From the NCBI RefSeq assembly GCF_900129785.1, contig NZ_FSRC01000001.1, positions 2,666,001-2,730,000 on the forward strand: a DNA stretch of 64,000 bases, given 5' to 3'. Below are positions 35,687-44,663 of the stretch, in pieces. The position numbers and the translations under genes were made by a program. Position 1 is the stretch's first letter, and the number at the start of each line of letters is the position of its first letter. The notes beneath the pieces were generated by a model. That model was given only the letters and a program-made list of their open reading frames with translations. It had not been told where the DNA came from and made no database searches. The stretch is from Algoriphagus halophilus (GTDB lineage: Bacteria > Bacteroidota > Bacteroidia > Cytophagales > Cyclobacteriaceae).

Positions 35687-37357
35687 TTACAACTTTCCTT
35701 CCAATTCCAGTATCTGCTTCTCATTTAACAGAATCTCTCGGAGCTCTTGATAATCAATATCTTGAACAGGGAGATCTGTGTTTATGGCCAAAGCGGCGGC
35801 TGCAGCAGCTGATTGTCCTAATATCATAAATACAGGCTCCATTCGGATGGACCCAAAAGCTGTATGGGAACTAGAAACACAAACAGGCACCAACAAATTG
35901 GTGCACTCTGATTTTCGAGGCACCAGGGTACCGTATGAAATGCTATAGGGCTGCTTAGGGTGAACGCCAATATCTCCTTCATTCTGAACATATCCCCCTG
36001 GGGTCACAAACCTTTGAACATTATGGGAATCCAGTGAATAAGAACCCATTCCAATTGGATTAGGCACCTCTCTGTTTCCTAAAACTTCATGTTCGGTCAT
36101 TACATAATCTCCTACCATCCTTCTAGCCTCACGCACATAAATCTGATGCGGCCAATTTCCATTATCCTGAAATTCGTCCTTGGCTAATCCCCATTGTGCC
36201 ATTTCATTTCGCACCTCATCTGGGACACTGGGATCATTCGCCAGGAAATACATCAATCCTTTTTGGTAATCTATATGATCTTTTAAAATAGCCTTTCGCT
36301 CCTCATAACTTGCTTCAGGATAGTTATAATTTTTACCGATGTAATCCGTACTGAAAGGACCATGATTATTGGTATCAGTTTTTAAATTGGGAATAGGATC
36401 ATACTTCTGAAAGGTCTCATCCCAACCTGATTCATAAACTCTCGCCAATAATTCATATCGAGCGGGGTTGTAATTTTCAGGCATTTCAAATGCTACTCGG
36501 TTTTCCGGATGACGGCTTAAACACATTCTATAATTATATGCCTGTAATTTGGAATCACCTTGTCCATTTTCACCCGGTGGAGTATTTGATAGTTCCGGCA
36601 ACAACCCGCTTGATGGATCACCGGGCACTTGATAAGCACTAATTGAATCTTTGAAGTAATGCCCATGCTGATAGACTCCTGCTTGCACTCCATTCCAGGT
36701 TTCATCATAAACTTCATTGGATTCCCTCCCGATATGATACGAAACTCCTGAGGCAGCCATTAAATCGCCTTCGTATGTTGCATCAATAAAAACCTGCCCT
36801 TCAAAGATTTTTCCTGTAAGGGTTCTTAGGGACTTAATTTCCCCTGCATCCAAAACCACTCCCTGATTTCGATCAAGCCATTCATTTCTATATACTTGAA
36901 TTTGAAATTCGTTGACATAGTCTTCAAAAATCTGTTCGGCCACATGGGGTTCAAAAATCCACATCGTTCTCGCATCTCCATCAATCGCTGGGGTTCCCTG
37001 CCCTTTATTCCCATACTCCTCTCGCGCTTGCCATTTCCAAGCTGAATCTTGCTGGTAATGTGCATAAACCCTACTATAAAAATCTCGGGCCAATCCACCA
37101 ATCACGGATTTATTACCGGTATCTGTATAACCAAGCCCTCCTGCAGACAACCCTCCCAAATGCTGATCAGGAGAAACCACCATTACCGATTTACCCATTT
37201 TCTTAACCTGTACAGCAGCTGTTATCGCTGCAGAGGTTCCTCCATAAATAATGACATCAGCAGCATATATAGTAGAAGAGACCTTTTCCTTTCGCCCTTC
37301 AGTACAGGCGAAAAAAACAACAATCAAAAGGAATAGAATGAAGTTTCGAGACATCAT
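35687..37357 (-). CDS. FAD-dependent oxidoreductase lipoprotein
   Basis: A 556-residue protein of the FAD_oxidored type often found in polysaccharide loci and earlier called xanthan-lyase-associated. A lipobox (VVFFAC) gives lipidation at Cys18. The FAD-binding Rossmann motif follows as DVIIYGGTSAAITAAV, and a typical GGLSAGGLGYTDTG segment comes after it. The C-terminus has the GSIRMEPVFMILGQSAAAAAA segment common to the family. Substrates are unknown; oxidation of a sugar or uronic acid is plausible from context. It follows the sulfatase gene by 77 bases and is probably co-transcribed. Confidence 0.85.
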   Translation of the reverse strand: MMSRNFILFLLIVVFFACTEGRKEKVSSTIYAADVIIYGGTSAAITAAVQVKKMGKSVMVVSPDQHLGGLSAGGLGYTDTGNKSVIGGLARDFYSRVYAHYQQDSAWKWQAREEYGNKGQGTPAIDGDARTMWIFEPHVAEQIFEDYVNEFQIQVYRNEWLDRNQGVVLDAGEIKSLRTLTGKIFEGQVFIDATYEGDLMAASGVSYHIGRESNEVYDETWNGVQAGVYQHGHYFKDSISAYQVPGDPSSGLLPELSNTPPGENGQGDSKLQAYNYRMCLSRHPENRVAFEMPENYNPARYELLARVYESGWDETFQKYDPIPNLKTDTNNHGPFSTDYIGKNYNYPEASYEERKAILKDHIDYQKGLMYFLANDPSVPDEVRNEMAQWGLAKDEFQDNGNWPHQIYVREARRMVGDYVMTEHEVLGNREVPNPIGMGSYSLDSHNVQRFVTPGGYVQNEGDIGVHPKQPYSISYGTLVPRKSECTNLLVPVCVSSSHTAFGSIRMEPVFMILGQSAAAAAALAINTDLPVQDIDYQELREILLNEKQILELEGKL

Positions 37358-37434
37358 AAACGATTAAAAATTAACATAAGGACTTAGGCAAGTAAAGACT
37401 ACCTACAGTAGCTAAATCTAGTTTTGTCTATGAA

Positions 37435-38925
37435 TTAATCGTTTCTATTGATTTGTAAATAATTCTCCAAACGTGTGCTATCACTTCTGCCTCCTGGGTG
37501 ATCATAGAGATAGTTCCACATTTCCATGTATCGGTCAGCAGGCAAAAACGCATCATTTGTTTTGGTTAGTTTTGCCTGTAAGATTTGCTCTAATTCCTCC
37601 TGCAGCTGTCTGAATTCCTCCTTCCCTACCAAATTATTCATTTGATAAGGGTCTTTTTCATTATCATAAAGTAACCAAGGCCCCAAAAGGTCTTTGACAT
37701 AGGTATATCTTCTGGTTCTAATTCCTCGGTATTCCCGGCCACCATTCATGAATTTCCATTCGTGAAACGGTACGGGCAACATGACCAACGCCGCTTCATT
37801 TCCTAAATCCTTTTCCATTTTCAGTTGCTTAGAGAAATTGGTTCCTTCCATGGTATTCGGAATTTCAATTTTGCTCATCCCCAACAGGGTAGGCAACAAA
37901 TCCGGAGTATTGATCGGGTCATAGATATCCTTTCGGGAATTTCCATACCTATCCGGATATCGTATCAGCAATGGAACTTTAATAGACTCATCCCAAGGAC
38001 GTTGTTTTTTCAGTACCCCTTTGGAAAGCAACATATCTCCATGCTCAGAAGAAAAAACCAAAATGGTATTATCCTTAAGTCCTGCCTCATCCAGAGCGGA
38101 AAGCAAATCCCCTATGGCTTTATCTAACGCGGTGCAATGGGCATAATATCCCGCCAAAACATGCCTGGCACTATCCTGCAACTCCTCCGGCACGTTTGGT
38201 CTTAGTTTAATCTGATCTTCATGATACAATTTCTTAAACTCTTCGGGAGCAGAGAAATAAGGGTCATGAGGCGGACCATAGGACAACATGAGGAAAAATG
38301 GATGATCCGTATTCTTATTTATGAAACTGATGGCACTATCCGTTTGGGGAAACACATCATATCCTTCCCAGAAGTGCTTTTCATTGTTTTCATCAAAATA
38401 AAAACTGTTGTTATAATTGTGGGTCACTTCTCTGACTTTCCAATAATCAAATCCTTGTCTTCTTTCTTTTGGAACTGGCAAATCTCTGGAAGCAAATGAA
38501 TCTGCTCCTCTTGGATGCCCATTCAAATGCCATTTACCTATATAGCCTGTATGATACCCCTCCTCTTTGTATATTTTCCCGGCAGTTAATGCTTCCGTAG
38601 GCAAGGGCTTATCATTGTAAAAAATCCCATTGGTCAAAGGATATTGCCCTGTCATGAAACTGGCTCTCCAGGGAGTACACACCGGACTGACGGAAACTGC
38701 ATTGTGAAATACCAAGCTCTCTTCGGCTAAAGCATCCAAATTAGGAGTGATCACATTTTCACTTCCTGCATATCCTAATTCCTGAGCCCTCCATTGATCT
38801 GCCAAAATAAATATCACATTGGGTTTCTTAGACTGTTCTTTTGACAGGGAGTCTAGCGTGATGGTTTTAGCCTGTAAGGCAAAGGATAAAATCAATCCAA
38901 AAATAAGAAGAGATAGACGCATCAT
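37435..38925 (-). CDS. Type I (S1) sulfatase
   Basis: A 496-residue exported sulfatase (signal peptide to about residue 20). The formylglycine motif is C-T-P-W-R with Cys83, in the C-x-P-x-R form matured by anaerobic or aerobic maturases. Other S1 features are NVIFILADQWR with metal-binding Asp, GKWHLNG, and the metal-binding VFSSEHGDM segment. It likely removes sulfate from a glycan in the periplasm. It has tandem ATG starts. It is the first gene of the sulfatase/FAD oxidoreductase unit; a terminator separates it from the cytochrome gene upstream. Confidence 0.93.
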   Translation of the reverse strand: MMRLSLLIFGLILSFALQAKTITLDSLSKEQSKKPNVIFILADQWRAQELGYAGSENVITPNLDALAEESLVFHNAVSVSPVCTPWRASFMTGQYPLTNGIFYNDKPLPTEALTAGKIYKEEGYHTGYIGKWHLNGHPRGADSFASRDLPVPKERRQGFDYWKVREVTHNYNNSFYFDENNEKHFWEGYDVFPQTDSAISFINKNTDHPFFLMLSYGPPHDPYFSAPEEFKKLYHEDQIKLRPNVPEELQDSARHVLAGYYAHCTALDKAIGDLLSALDEAGLKDNTILVFSSEHGDMLLSKGVLKKQRPWDESIKVPLLIRYPDRYGNSRKDIYDPINTPDLLPTLLGMSKIEIPNTMEGTNFSKQLKMEKDLGNEAALVMLPVPFHEWKFMNGGREYRGIRTRRYTYVKDLLGPWLLYDNEKDPYQMNNLVGKEEFRQLQEELEQILQAKLTKTNDAFLPADRYMEMWNYLYDHPGGRSDSTRLENYLQINRND

Positions 38926-39003
38926 TTTGGGCTTTTAAGAGTTTACAAGATGCATATTAGCATTTCATTTTTACCACCTATCCTGCTCTTCCCCATTTTA
39001 TTA

Positions 39004-39039
39004 ACCAAAAAAACCGAGACTCTACTAGAATCTCGGTTT
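39004..39039 (-). terminator. Terminator after the cytochrome c gene (minus strand)
   Basis: Perfect 9-bp stem AAACCGAGA / TCTCGGTTT (39011-39019 with 39031-39039) with an 11-base loop. On the minus strand the stem is followed by seven T (A run 39007-39013). It ends the DUF1080/cytochrome unit. Confidence 0.8.
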
Positions 39040-39070
39040 CCGATTTAAAACTCAATTATTTCTACCATTA

Positions 39071-40987
39071 TTATTTTAAGGAATTAATCCATCTCGCAAT
39101 CTTCAATGCATCTTCTCTCTTCACCTGAGGCATTGGAGCCATTGGAGTTGCATATCCAGGCCAGTTTTCAGGTTTTGGATTATAGATTAATTCAACGATT
39201 TGCTCTGGGGTATACCCTCTTTCTGCCACATCTTTAAAAGCAGGACCTACTACTTTTTTATCTGCAGCATGACAAGCGGTACAGGTATTTTTTGCCAATA
39301 ATGTCTTGATTTCAGCTTCAGTAGGAATCGCTTCTGCTGCAGCCACTACTTTAGCAGGAGCTGGAGTTTCTTTTTTTGGAGCTGCCTTCTCTTCTACCAC
39401 TGGAACAGGCTTAGGCTTGATGACCATTTTAGTGCCATCCGGAATATTATTTAAGGTATAATAAGCATCTGGGTGAATCAATTCATGCGAATCACTTGCT
39501 TCTCTTATGCCTGGCAAACTGATTTTATGAACGTGATATTGCTTCATATCCTTTACCGCAATTCTCACTTTCATTCCATCTTCAGACACTTCAACACCCA
39601 AGATCTCATGCTCCATGTTTCTTACTGGAGGACTTCCGTAAACTGGATGGTATTTATAGGTATAGCTGCTTACTTCATAAGAACTTAAATCTTCAGCAGA
39701 CTCCTTATTTACCGGTTTGGTAAATTCGATTTCAAAGCCATCGACTTTTGCTTTGACTGTTCTCATTTCAAAAGGAAGTTCTCTATTCCATACCAATCGC
39801 TGCAACCCTTCATTGGCATCTCCGGCTGAACCCCATCCTCTGTTGGTCTCACCCACGAATAAGGACTGATCATCTGCAAAAGCCATTCTTAAAACTCCAG
39901 ACTGGAATCCATTTCTAAAATCAATGGAAGCACCTTGGTACTCTCCTTTTACTTTCTCCAGCACTACCCTCATGATCTTACTTTGGCCTTGATCACCTAC
40001 CAGTAATTGACCTGCAAATGGACCATAGAAGCCCTCAGGTATAAGAATTGGTTCTGAAGTGGAAATTCCATGAACTCCATAAGGGAACCACACCGCTGGA
40101 AGCTTGATTGCCGGCAAGGACTTCTTTGCTTCGTATAAGGTCACAAAGTTATCATCCACCACATTTTCAGGCTTGATATATCTTCCATTTTCATCCTTCA
40201 CTTTTTGAGGATCCACTACTTTATCAAATTCTTCAGAAGTAATAGCTATAGGAGAATTTGGCAACCCAGACCATCTTAAACCTGCTGGGTGTCCTGAGAA
40301 ATCACCTTTCTCCAAATGCCACAAGCCCCCAGACCCCTGGTAATCACCTTGATTTTCAGTATAGAACACATCCCCATTCAAGACGTTTACACCTGCAGGA
40401 GATCTCATTCCTGTAGCATATGGTTCGATAGTTCCATCTCTATGAACTTTCAAAGTCCAGCCACGGTATGGAACTCGGCTTTCACCTCTCCACCATTCCT
40501 GATCTCCAAAAGCCACATTCGTAGTGACTATAAAAGAACCATCAGCAGCCACTTTTGGCCCAAAGCTATATTCGTGGTAATGGGCTGATAAAGGCCAGGC
40601 TGCTACGGTTTCGTATACATCCGCTTGATCATCCCCGTTGGTATCTACCATTTTGGTCAACTCACCACGCTGAACCGCGTAGAATGCCCCATCCTCATAA
40701 TGTAAACCCAGGGCTTCATGTAAGCCTGAAGCAAATTTTCTGAAATACGGTCTGGAAGAAGTAGGGTTTTCTACCACAAATACATCTCCTCTTCTGGTAG
40801 ATACCCCTAAATTACCATTTGGCAACATGGTCAAGCCACCCACTTCCAAAAGCAAACCTTCTGGTGCCGGTACTCTTGTTATCTTAAAATAATCTTCTTC
40901 TTTTGGCGATTCCTGAGCAAAAGTGGTGTTAATACACGCCACACTCATTGCGGCCAAGATCCATCTTTTTAAATTCATCTTTTTCAT
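39071..40987 (-). CDS. Exported beta-propeller protein with C-terminal cytochrome c domain
   Basis: A 638-residue protein with a signal peptide (to FAQ, about residue 24). Residues 30-430 form a beta-propeller like soluble sugar dehydrogenases and the planctomycete-type propellers, with GLTMLPNGNLGVSTRRGDV and DTNGDDQADVYE repeats. After a Pro/Ala-rich linker, residues 555-638 are a monohaem cytochrome c: heme motif C-T-A-C-H, and the axial Met in PMAPMPQV. It probably oxidises, or passes electrons from, a glycan-derived substrate. The ATG at 40987 is preferred over an upstream start inside the DUF1080 gene, which ends 13 bases before it. Confidence 0.8.
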   Translation of the reverse strand: MKKMNLKRWILAAMSVACINTTFAQESPKEEDYFKITRVPAPEGLLLEVGGLTMLPNGNLGVSTRRGDVFVVENPTSSRPYFRKFASGLHEALGLHYEDGAFYAVQRGELTKMVDTNGDDQADVYETVAAWPLSAHYHEYSFGPKVAADGSFIVTTNVAFGDQEWWRGESRVPYRGWTLKVHRDGTIEPYATGMRSPAGVNVLNGDVFYTENQGDYQGSGGLWHLEKGDFSGHPAGLRWSGLPNSPIAITSEEFDKVVDPQKVKDENGRYIKPENVVDDNFVTLYEAKKSLPAIKLPAVWFPYGVHGISTSEPILIPEGFYGPFAGQLLVGDQGQSKIMRVVLEKVKGEYQGASIDFRNGFQSGVLRMAFADDQSLFVGETNRGWGSAGDANEGLQRLVWNRELPFEMRTVKAKVDGFEIEFTKPVNKESAEDLSSYEVSSYTYKYHPVYGSPPVRNMEHEILGVEVSEDGMKVRIAVKDMKQYHVHKISLPGIREASDSHELIHPDAYYTLNNIPDGTKMVIKPKPVPVVEEKAAPKKETPAPAKVVAAAEAIPTEAEIKTLLAKNTCTACHAADKKVVGPAFKDVAERGYTPEQIVELIYNPKPENWPGYATPMAPMPQVKREDALKIARWINSLK

Positions 40988-41000
40988 CTTTTGGCCTGAT

Positions 41001-42803
41001 TTAGAATAAAATAACATAGCTCAAATTTGAATTTAGAGGAAGAAAAACACCTTCTCCTTCTTCTGAACTACCTAGTTGAGGTGTTACCCCATCGGTTAAT
41101 ACTTCTAAGTATGCTCCAGTATCTTCAATTAGATATAAGGTCTTGGATACTTTCTTCAAAGAGCTACCGGGAAGCACCTTGATCATATAAGATCCTGCTC
41201 CAGACAATTGGATTGTTCTGGTGATTCCTTTACCTGAAGACATCAATTGAATATGGTCTTTCATTTCTCCTCCATTGGAGGTTTTGGCATTGAAGATCAT
41301 ATCTCCAGTACCCAATACCTGATACCCAACACTTTTCAATTCTTCTTCAGGTTTTGTGAAGGAATTGGTTAACAATAGTGGGCTACCCAAGCTCAATTCC
41401 ACAGTAGTACCTAAGGGTCTAGAAACGCCATTCCCTCTACTATGCCACATGGGAGTAGCATCTAAAAATTCCCCTCTCCATACTCGAATAAGTTGATTGC
41501 TTTCTAAGTCGTAGGTAAAGTGGGTACCGTACTCAGAAGACACAGAAACAGCATGGGATAATTTCGTTCTGTTTGGAAGCTCTACGAAGCTTCTCAAGAC
41601 TGGGGTTTCATCTGTTTTTACCCAAATAGGATCCACAGAATTATTATAAGCAAGCGCTGGTTCACTCAAAACTACTGGCCACATACCTTCCGCATTTGCG
41701 GTTAGGTTGAACCCTTGAGCGGTCCAATCTCTTGGCTTGGAAACCCATAGGGTATAAGGTACAGTTCCTGCCGATAACGCTTTCTCTACACGAACTCTTC
41801 CTTGCTTTAATTCTACAGATGCGGAATTGTCCCCAATTACCAAAGCTCCTAGACCTCTGGGAACCTCTAAATCCAAGGTATAATTACCTGCCTCTTTGAT
41901 AGCTAATGTTCCTTCAAATTTCGTCAAACTTGAACCAGTAACACCAGTTTTAAATTCGTCGAATGATTTCACACTTCCAGCATTCGCAGATTTCAAACTG
42001 GAGGTTGAAGGAAGTTCATTATAAACACCCGGGAAAACCGAATAATTGATGGTTTTAATCTCTGGGGAAGACATATCCAACCTTTTTACTTCAAGGGATT
42101 GGATGGCTACGGCCCCATGATCTCCCTGGATTCTAATTGGACCTTCTGCAACTTCTCCTCCTGCTAATGCACCTCTAGTTGGTCCAAAGAGCTCTAGGTT
42201 TTCATGGATGGTCACTCCATTTAATCGAATGTATCTGAATTTTGCATTTTGGATTTTCTCTCCATTTGCAGAAAACTTCGGAGCTTCAAAACCTACTTCT
42301 AAGGTTTGCCAAACTCCCGGAGCCTTACTTACATTTTGTCTAGGAGCATATCCTTGATAACCTTTTTGGCCATCTGGTTTTGAATCGTCCCATCGCTCAT
42401 ATACTCCACCGTTACTTCCAGCCTTCGGGCTTTTTTCTAGCCAGCTATCCAATAATTGGATTTCATACTGACCTTGAAGGTAAAGTCCTGAATTAGAACC
42501 TTCGGCCATCATATAAACTAATTTTAGTTCTACATCTCCAAATTTCTCCGAAGAAATGATGTCTGCGCCTGGTTTTTTCTTAGTAGGTGCGTTAAACAGA
42601 ATGGTACCTTCCCCTTCAGAAATCAATTGATGACTGTTTGGAGCAAGGTCAGACCAAACACTTCCAACTTCTGACCAACTTCCCTTATTGTTAGTAAAGG
42701 AATCCAAGGTGAGTTTGGATACAGTTTGCGCCTGTGCTGTTACAACTGGAGCTGAAATAGTCAAAGCTATTCCTAACCCAAGTAATCTGGGATTCAAAAG
42801 CAT
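41001..42803 (-). CDS. DUF1080 (3-keto-disaccharide hydrolase-like) exported protein
   Basis: A 600-residue exported protein (signal to about residue 26, AQAQ). Residues 30-245 are a DUF1080/PF06439 domain, a concanavalin-like sandwich, with GLYLQGQYEIQLLDS and GQKGYQGYAPR segments; characterised relatives cleave 3-keto-glycosides. Residues 250-380 look PA14-like (YSVFPGVYNELP; FEGTLAIKEAGNYTLDLE). Residues 385-600 are a third domain with FTYDLESNQLIRVWRGEFLD and TPMWHSRG, a type I have seen in planctomycete-like oxidative proteins. It is coupled by 13 bases to the cytochrome gene. Confidence 0.75.
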   Translation of the reverse strand: MLLNPRLLGLGIALTISAPVVTAQAQTVSKLTLDSFTNNKGSWSEVGSVWSDLAPNSHQLISEGEGTILFNAPTKKKPGADIISSEKFGDVELKLVYMMAEGSNSGLYLQGQYEIQLLDSWLEKSPKAGSNGGVYERWDDSKPDGQKGYQGYAPRQNVSKAPGVWQTLEVGFEAPKFSANGEKIQNAKFRYIRLNGVTIHENLELFGPTRGALAGGEVAEGPIRIQGDHGAVAIQSLEVKRLDMSSPEIKTINYSVFPGVYNELPSTSSLKSANAGSVKSFDEFKTGVTGSSLTKFEGTLAIKEAGNYTLDLEVPRGLGALVIGDNSASVELKQGRVRVEKALSAGTVPYTLWVSKPRDWTAQGFNLTANAEGMWPVVLSEPALAYNNSVDPIWVKTDETPVLRSFVELPNRTKLSHAVSVSSEYGTHFTYDLESNQLIRVWRGEFLDATPMWHSRGNGVSRPLGTTVELSLGSPLLLTNSFTKPEEELKSVGYQVLGTGDMIFNAKTSNGGEMKDHIQLMSSGKGITRTIQLSGAGSYMIKVLPGSSLKKVSKTLYLIEDTGAYLEVLTDGVTPQLGSSEEGEGVFLPLNSNLSYVILF

Positions 42804-43011
42804 AGGTTAATAAAATTGATTGAAATGTTATATTCTCAGGAACTTACTTGCTTAGCATTTTGACAAATGGACTATTAAGTCTAAAAAAGCTTTATCCTTG
42901 AATTTTTCAACACGAAAGATACGGGATCAATTTCTCTGAATCGAATGAATTCAAAAGAAATTTACCTTTTTACTTCGTCTTAAATATTGGAAACAAAGCA
43001 TTTATTTATTC

Positions 43012-43054
43012 AAAAAAGATTCACCTGGGCAATTTTTAAAACTGCCCAGGTGAA
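43012..43054 (-). terminator. Terminator after the susD-like gene
   Basis: A 12-bp perfect stem (TTCACCTGGGCA / TGCCCAGGTGAA, 43020-43031 with 43043-43054) with an 11-base loop. On the minus strand it is followed by six T (43013-43018). It lies directly after the stop at 43059. Confidence 0.88.
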
Positions 43055-43058
43055 TAAA

Positions 43059-44645
43059 TTAATTAGCGTATCCAGGATTTTGAGTTAATGATGGATTTCT
43101 TTGTAACTCTTGTTCGGGTAATGGGAATAACATATTCGCTTCTCGGATAGGTCCGTTGAAAAAGTTGGAAGACCCAACTGCATCAATAAAATCGATGTTT
43201 CCAGAACCATCATTTGAAGGGCTTGGCATTTTTCTAGTTCTCATCACATCAAACCAAATCGGAAATTCAAATACAAGTTCGCGAACTCTTTCTTTCCAAA
43301 CTTCCTCAACAAACTGTTCTGTAGACAAGCTTGCCAATTGATTTCTAATCTCTGAAGGATCCGTATTCCAATACGCTCTTTCTCTAATTTGAGCTAAGTA
43401 GTCAACTGCTTCTGCTGTTACACCCTCAGACTTCGCAATAGATTCAGCAGCAATCAACAATACATCAGCATAAGAGTAAATTACTTTATCTTTACTAGAT
43501 AGCGCTGTAGAACTTGCAGCTTCTTCATCGACCCACATATAAGGTGAGGTAGCAAACTCTATCTCCTCTCCATCAATTGTAATTGATGAATGGAAATATT
43601 GTTTCTCCTGAACTCTAAGGTCGTTTTCATGATCATAGGAATTCAACAATGGTGGAGTGGGACCATAAGCATTATTGGTAATCGCATAAGCCAATTCTGG
43701 AGCTATGGTAACTGGATAACAAATCGCAGGATACCCATTATTTGCAATTGTTTCATCAAACTCATAATAATAGATATACTCCTCTGGAATTGAAACACTG
43801 GATTTCAGTTTGTTATATGCAGAACCATTTGGTACAATTTCACCATCTTCTGATAATGAGTGTTGAGCCAATGAATAAATTCCGGAATTAATAATTTCTC
43901 TGGCAGTAGCGGCAGATTCTGCATAATTGTCTTCTCCTATAGCAGCACCACTCATTGTTAAGTAAACTTCTGCAAGAACTGTTTGCGCTACAGTGGTTGA
44001 AATTCGTCCTGAATTATTTGACATAGATTGGTTTGACAACCCTCCTCCTTGGATCGCCGAATTTAAATCATCTACAATTAAATCATAAATCTGGGCTGCA
44101 GGAGTTCTTTCTACAAATAGATTCTCAAGACTTTCATAAGGTTCTGTGATCAAAGGAACATCCCCAAACATCCTTACCAAATAATAATAATTCAAAGCCC
44201 TGAAGAACTTTGCTTCAGCCATGTATCTCTCAGCATCTGCTGAAGACAACCCAGGGGTGGTAGGGATATACTTTATCGCATTATTAGCTCTAGATATTCC
44301 ATTATAAATATCTGACCACATAGAATTGAAATAATCAGACAAATTCAATCCATCGAAAGTCATGGTCTGCCCTCTTTGGACATGGAATTCCTGTCCTTTA
44401 TAATCGTTATCCACGAATCCAGAAAGATATGGACCAAACATTATTCTTGCTCCAGAATAAACTCCTGTTTCATACATCTGCATAGCACCTCTTCTATATA
44501 GGGCATTCACAGCATCTCTTGCATGTTCAGGTCTACTAAAATATTGATTAGAAGCTACTTCGTCCTTTGGCTTTTCTTCCAAGAAACCCTCACAAGAAGC
44601 CGTGAAAATCAATAGTCCAATAAATAATATATGTATCTTTTTCAT
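43059..44645 (-). CDS. SusD/RagB-like nutrient-binding lipoprotein
   Basis: A 528-residue lipoprotein with lipobox FTASC (lipidated Cys18). It has the SusD layout: an N-terminal ALYRRGAM..., a tetratricopeptide-like helical middle with AEAKFFRALNYYYLVRMFGDVPL, and the C-terminal RERAYWNTDP...WKERVRELVFEF and FPLPEQELQRNPSLTQNPGY end typical of the family. It binds the glycan at the cell surface as the lid of the SusC channel. It starts 18 bases after the susC-like gene and is followed by a strong terminator. Confidence 0.95.
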   Translation of the reverse strand: MKKIHILFIGLLIFTASCEGFLEEKPKDEVASNQYFSRPEHARDAVNALYRRGAMQMYETGVYSGARIMFGPYLSGFVDNDYKGQEFHVQRGQTMTFDGLNLSDYFNSMWSDIYNGISRANNAIKYIPTTPGLSSADAERYMAEAKFFRALNYYYLVRMFGDVPLITEPYESLENLFVERTPAAQIYDLIVDDLNSAIQGGGLSNQSMSNNSGRISTTVAQTVLAEVYLTMSGAAIGEDNYAESAATAREIINSGIYSLAQHSLSEDGEIVPNGSAYNKLKSSVSIPEEYIYYYEFDETIANNGYPAICYPVTIAPELAYAITNNAYGPTPPLLNSYDHENDLRVQEKQYFHSSITIDGEEIEFATSPYMWVDEEAASSTALSSKDKVIYSYADVLLIAAESIAKSEGVTAEAVDYLAQIRERAYWNTDPSEIRNQLASLSTEQFVEEVWKERVRELVFEFPIWFDVMRTRKMPSPSNDGSGNIDFIDAVGSSNFFNGPIREANMLFPLPEQELQRNPSLTQNPGYAN

Positions 44646-44663
44646 TAGAAGTTTTCTTTAGGA

